Assembly (NCBI GenBank): GCA_963920665.1
Contig: OY987264.1
Location: 24,036,906 to 24,100,905, forward strand
DNA: 64,000 nt
Reading direction: 5' to 3'
From: Straminergon stramineum
Taxonomy: Eukaryota > Streptophyta > Bryopsida > Hypnales > Calliergonaceae
The position numbers and the translations under genes are program-made. The notes under the pieces are model-generated. The model had not been told where the DNA came from. It worked only from the letters and a program-made list of their open reading frames with translations, and did not search any database. Each line of letters starts with the position of its first letter. The first letter of the stretch is position 1. Shown here piece after piece: positions 59,727-64,000 of the stretch.

Positions 59727-62700
59727 AGATAGAAGATTCATAGTTGTAGTAATTGTCATGGAGTTGCTTCACACATTCATTTGGTAGTTTATGGTTGCAT
59801 TTGTTGTTCCTACAGTTGGTATTTTTATGACATAAATAATGTAGAAGTTCCTGAAGTTGTTCTTGTAGTTAAATTTGTGTGGGCTTCATTTTGAAAACAA
59901 ATTTTCTATTTTTGAAATGAATATTTAAAGTTTCATCAAAGTAAGATATTTTATTTTTTCCATTGTGATGGTGTATCATCTATTCTAGGGAACAAATGAA
60001 GAGAACTCTTACATTTTTGGAAAGAATATATTTTTGTGTTTTAGAAATAAGGTTCAATGAATAGAGGCTTAAAATTGAGATAAAAAGAATTCAACAATAT
60101 TTCTAATGCAAAAGTACTAGAGAAGCACATCTGATTGATAAGTGCTCTCAAAATAAGAACTAAAGCTTCATGAAGGTCTTTCATGACAGTATTTGAATGT
60201 AATAGTTACATAGAAGTGTGGTTTTCAAAATCAAATGTAATAGATTATAAGGCAATGATTCAAATAGTTCAAATGAATTACTTGATTACAAGAATATATG
60301 AAGTAACAAAGATGAAATAATGTGGTAGGTGGGACCATTTAATTTTAGGTTTGGTTAGAATTTGTAGAGTTGGTGACAATAACGTTGTCTACCTTGTTTG
60401 TTAAGAAGGAACAAAATACTATAAGAAGATTAACAATAACAATGGATGTGTTAAGTACATAGAAAGATAATATCTAGTTTGTGAATATGGATTGAGGGAC
60501 TTATAGCTTATTAGACTAAATGTCCACTTCCACATTTTTGGAAGGTTGAACATAATATTAACCTCAAACATTTGTATGAGTAGTTGTTAGACTGGAAGAA
60601 ATCTAACAACTTCAACGGAGTGAGTTCAACTTTAGACACTGGAAGAAAAACGTGTTGAAATCCACGCGCTTTTGACGTAAAAATGGCGTTTGCAAAAATG
60701 TCTTCTAATAACGTAAAACAATCAAATTGATTTTGTTGAAGAACACGTTTTGAACAGGGTGAAATGGAGTTGTTATGCAGAGAATTGTGGCTGTTGGGTT
60801 TATGTTTCTTGTGTTAGAGCAAACATGTTGCACTTGCCATGTCAGTCTGCACGTGTTACTTAATTTTTTTTTGAGGGGGGGGATGTCAGATATGACATGG
60901 CTCTTTGTACGAGGTTAATGATGTTAAAGTTGCGCAACAGGTGTCCTTTGCTTGTCATGTGAATGTAAATTGACGTGTCATGTAGGACTCATGCCAAGTG
61001 GTAGCTTGCCCACATGTTTCTCTATTACACAAATGTCAATTGTGTATGTTGGAATGGGGTCGAATATGTTGTGTAAAAGAGGAATACATTTTCTGTGACG
61101 TTTTTCAAAGAAGGTTTCATCAGGACATCGTTTTTTTCGACGTCATACCACGTTCTGTGCTACAGAGGGCCATGTTGTGAAATGCAAGAAGAAGCACTAA
61201 CAATAGAAATGTGTGGAAGGTGGTCGCATGTTTACATGTATGTACCAACGTTACTATGTTCTGAACAACATGGCCTCCAACACATTCCCCTAATATTATA
61301 GAATTATGCATGAAAACAGTAATTGACGATACACATGATTGGCCACAGATTAATTGGAACTAAAGCATGCACCTACAAAGAGAGGTAATATGTATGCTAT
61401 GACACATGCATTGCATTGTAACTCCACAATTGTAGTTTACTGTGAGAATTGTTCAATTCCTTAAAATACAAGTACATTTCCCCAACACGAAGTCCATGTC
61501 TGGAGAATTCGTCTTCACCATGCTGTACTATAGTTCATACGCTTTTAAAGGGAAGATCTTCGGTACTTAGTATACATGAAATGTGGGAAACTGAATTCTA
61601 CAAATGTACATCATCATTTGCAAGCAATAGTAAAGTACAAATTCAACCACCCTAGCACATCTGAACTCTGTGAAGTAAGTTATGCATACGATACCCATGT
61701 GTTGTCTTCATGTGTGCTTTGTCCTCCACTTATTTTGTCTGCAATATCGACTTCTACATTTTAGAAGTAGTAGACGCTCTCATCTGAAGCTACAGTACTG
61801 GAAGCTGAGTTCTTACAACTTCACTTCCTTTTTCATGCTTCAGGAACCTGTTTGTAGAAGGTGAACTAGTGATTAGTAAAAGCCTCTTCATACACCGTTA
61901 GCAATGACATCATCAATAACAAACATCCCCTGTGAACTTTGCCTTGGCTATTATTGTACTCTATTGTGGCTTGAACACAAAGAAGTTGGACTTCTGACTA
62001 GAAACTGTGCACCGAAGCTGAATTCAATAGTAATATTGTGAAGAGCTTGTAATTCTTTCACAATAATGGTAGTCTGAAACATGAACTTCCTACAGAAAAG
62101 GTTTCCACTAAACGTTTGCAAGGAACATGAACTTTGAAACAAGAAAACATCAGTTTCAACTCTTTGTTCACATCAACTTCACCTACAACAAGAAATCCTG
62201 ACTTTCCACCTCATTCCCAAGAAGTACATGAATTGTTCATGTTCGTCCATGATTTTTAAGCTTCATTACTATTTGAATGGTAGGACTAGCATATGTAGGA
62301 AGTCAATAAGACAGTACCTATACAAGCAAGTGCTGAGCGCATTCTCCAAGGACAGCATCCACCTCTTTCCTACTTCCGTTACCTGAACATGTTCTCTTTG
62401 ATGTACTTGCAATGCCAATGACGCATCTCCCACCAACACATGCGCCATCCTGTAATTGAGCTTCAGCTAAACAAGGTGAAAGCCCCTCTAGGCATGTCTT
62501 CCTTCGAAATGTGTTCGGTAGTGAACGCCTTCAATTTCTTACTACAACTCTTGATCTTCAAGGCACTTTATAGCTTAGCAACATGTACCTCTACATTTCG
62601 AATGTGTGCATACTCTCTTTTCACATAGTAGGCTTCCATCACATTGGGAATGGTCTATATTTTTTTCACACTACATGGAAGGAAAAAGCACAATTGATTA

Positions 62701-64000
62701 CAGAGGGTGCTCAGTAATGAACTACACTTTGAGATTATGTGGACTCCTCTCCCACATGAATAACTTCCTATACATGATAGACAAACTTTTGTGTACAAAC
62801 TTACTAGCTTACCATTAGTGTTAAGTGAGGCCACACCAACCTTGTCATCGGCTAAAGTTGAAGTAGAAGACACTGAACAACCCCAAAAAATGTCCCCTCC
62901 TAGTACAAAGGGAAGGAGTCTTGCATCCTTCGTTCCTGCATGCGCACTCATCACTTGAAAGGATGAGAAGCCAATATCAGTAGCCATTAGACTTCCCCTT
63001 ACATTAAGACATGCGTGTACATTTCAGTGACATTACTTCCTCTGGAAATAGTATGCACCCACTTCGCTCATTGTAGACTTCCACAATGTTTTCCTGAAAG
63101 GATAATCTATCTTCACATTATATATTGAAGCTCACAGGACTTACTACATGTGTTTATGCTTTTCTCTTCATTAGCTTTTAGCGTCATCAAGTGAACTGAA
63201 AATGTGTTATGACAATATTTTCAAGTAAGTGTTAATCGATTACAAACTAGAAATTGTGAACGACGAAGCCCAACATGAACAAAATGAACTTGCTCTCTCC
63301 TTTCAATGAATACGCTCATTAACATGTACATTTTTTGATTAGGTTCATACAAAAGCTAAAAGAAGGTGACTTGTCAATGTCATATGTAATGTCCTGCATA
63401 TCCACATAGAAATTTGTCAAATACTTCCGCGTCAAATACTCGCAGCCACAGGATTTGTTCTGTAGTCACTCTTGCTATTCCAGGCGTTTCTAGTGCAACC
63501 AATTCCGTTCTTTACATACATATGCTTCCCTTTGCAACGTCATAAAACTGCATAAAGGAACGGCACGCCCATTCTACTGTATTGTTAACAAGAAGAATAT
63601 GTCTCATCACTACCTTGTATAAAGCTCACCTGCCGAAGCTTATCTCCCGTTCCACTTCACTTCAAACTGTACATGCACCTTCATGGGTTACATGAATATG
63701 CGCGTTAGAAATGCTTACACGGTGTCTCCCTTTAGCTTCTTCATATAAAGTGCAATGTCGTTGCGCAGTGAAAGCATTGTGCTGTTGTGTTGTGGAATTC
63801 CAGTCCCTCTGACTTACTGTACATCTGCAAGTCAGAGAGCTCACAAATTACTTTCTGTACGATATGGCATGGACGACCTCCCAGTAATACAATTACGTCA
63901 CTTGCTAAAAACTTACACAAAAGCAACAGCAACAGCATTTGTATAGAATATTCAATGGACGCGCACCTCACAATAGACGAAGTCATAGATTATTGAAAAG
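59727..64000. other. No gene recognised
   Basis: The AT bias falls after about 60,640. Many overlapping short frames (60-110 codons) occur on both strands from 61,000 on, the longest being 110 codons (62,655-62,987, minus). None has a motif I know. Long introns or an untranslated region of an unseen gene are possible. I see none of the window's repeat families here. Confidence 0.45.

Overview
The window is eukaryotic nuclear DNA, most likely from a plant-lineage (streptophyte) genome. It is strongly AT-rich outside a few GC-rich blocks. It carries plant-type CCCTAAA telomere-like motifs, poly(A)-tailed retroelement insertions with target-site duplications, many small inverted-repeat elements, and no bacterial-style gene packing. 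A large, repeat-rich non-flowering genome (for example a charophyte alga, bryophyte or fern) would fit, but the species cannot be fixed from the sequence alone. I see no intact host gene that I can support, and no tRNA, rRNA or CRISPR array.

Layout. 1-40,200 is a graveyard of non-coding repeats. The dominant structure is a family of about 0.9-1.4 kb elements that begin TTAA-CCCCTAAAG and end CTTTAGGGG-TTAA, with at least nine long copies on both strands plus shorter relatives. Their ends and TTAA flanks recall piggyBac-type non-autonomous elements. A conserved end module of about 200 bp is shared between these and a second pair of elements with GGTAGTCTGCTCT-type ends. Smaller elements include a 288-291 bp MITE pair with GGTAACTAC ends, a near-perfect 510-bp foldback, a 230-260 bp repeat ending in CACTAGT, and several poly(A) retroelement tails with exact 11-18 bp target-site duplications.

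40,249-44,777 (minus) holds the most interesting object: one very long decayed reading frame of roughly 1,500 codons. It has a VDGQH motif resembling ParB/DGQHR-type domains, a possible degenerate methyltransferase region, and an acidic tail with eight 17-residue repeats. It is broken by one frameshift and eight internal stops (six TGA, two TAG, no TAA). 49,009-50,322 (minus) holds a second broken gene, gag-like with a coiled coil, interrupted by one TGA and preceded by a TATA-box promoter.

51,567-55,800 is a GC-rich block of GTCGCC-based satellites, possibly framed by degenerate terminal inverted repeats with a 212-223 bp tandem repeat inside. 56,285-57,465 carries a 16-bp tandem repeat and three 102-bp units, each with a 38-bp palindrome. 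58,626-59,726 is another long TTAA element. The last 4 kb holds nothing I recognise.
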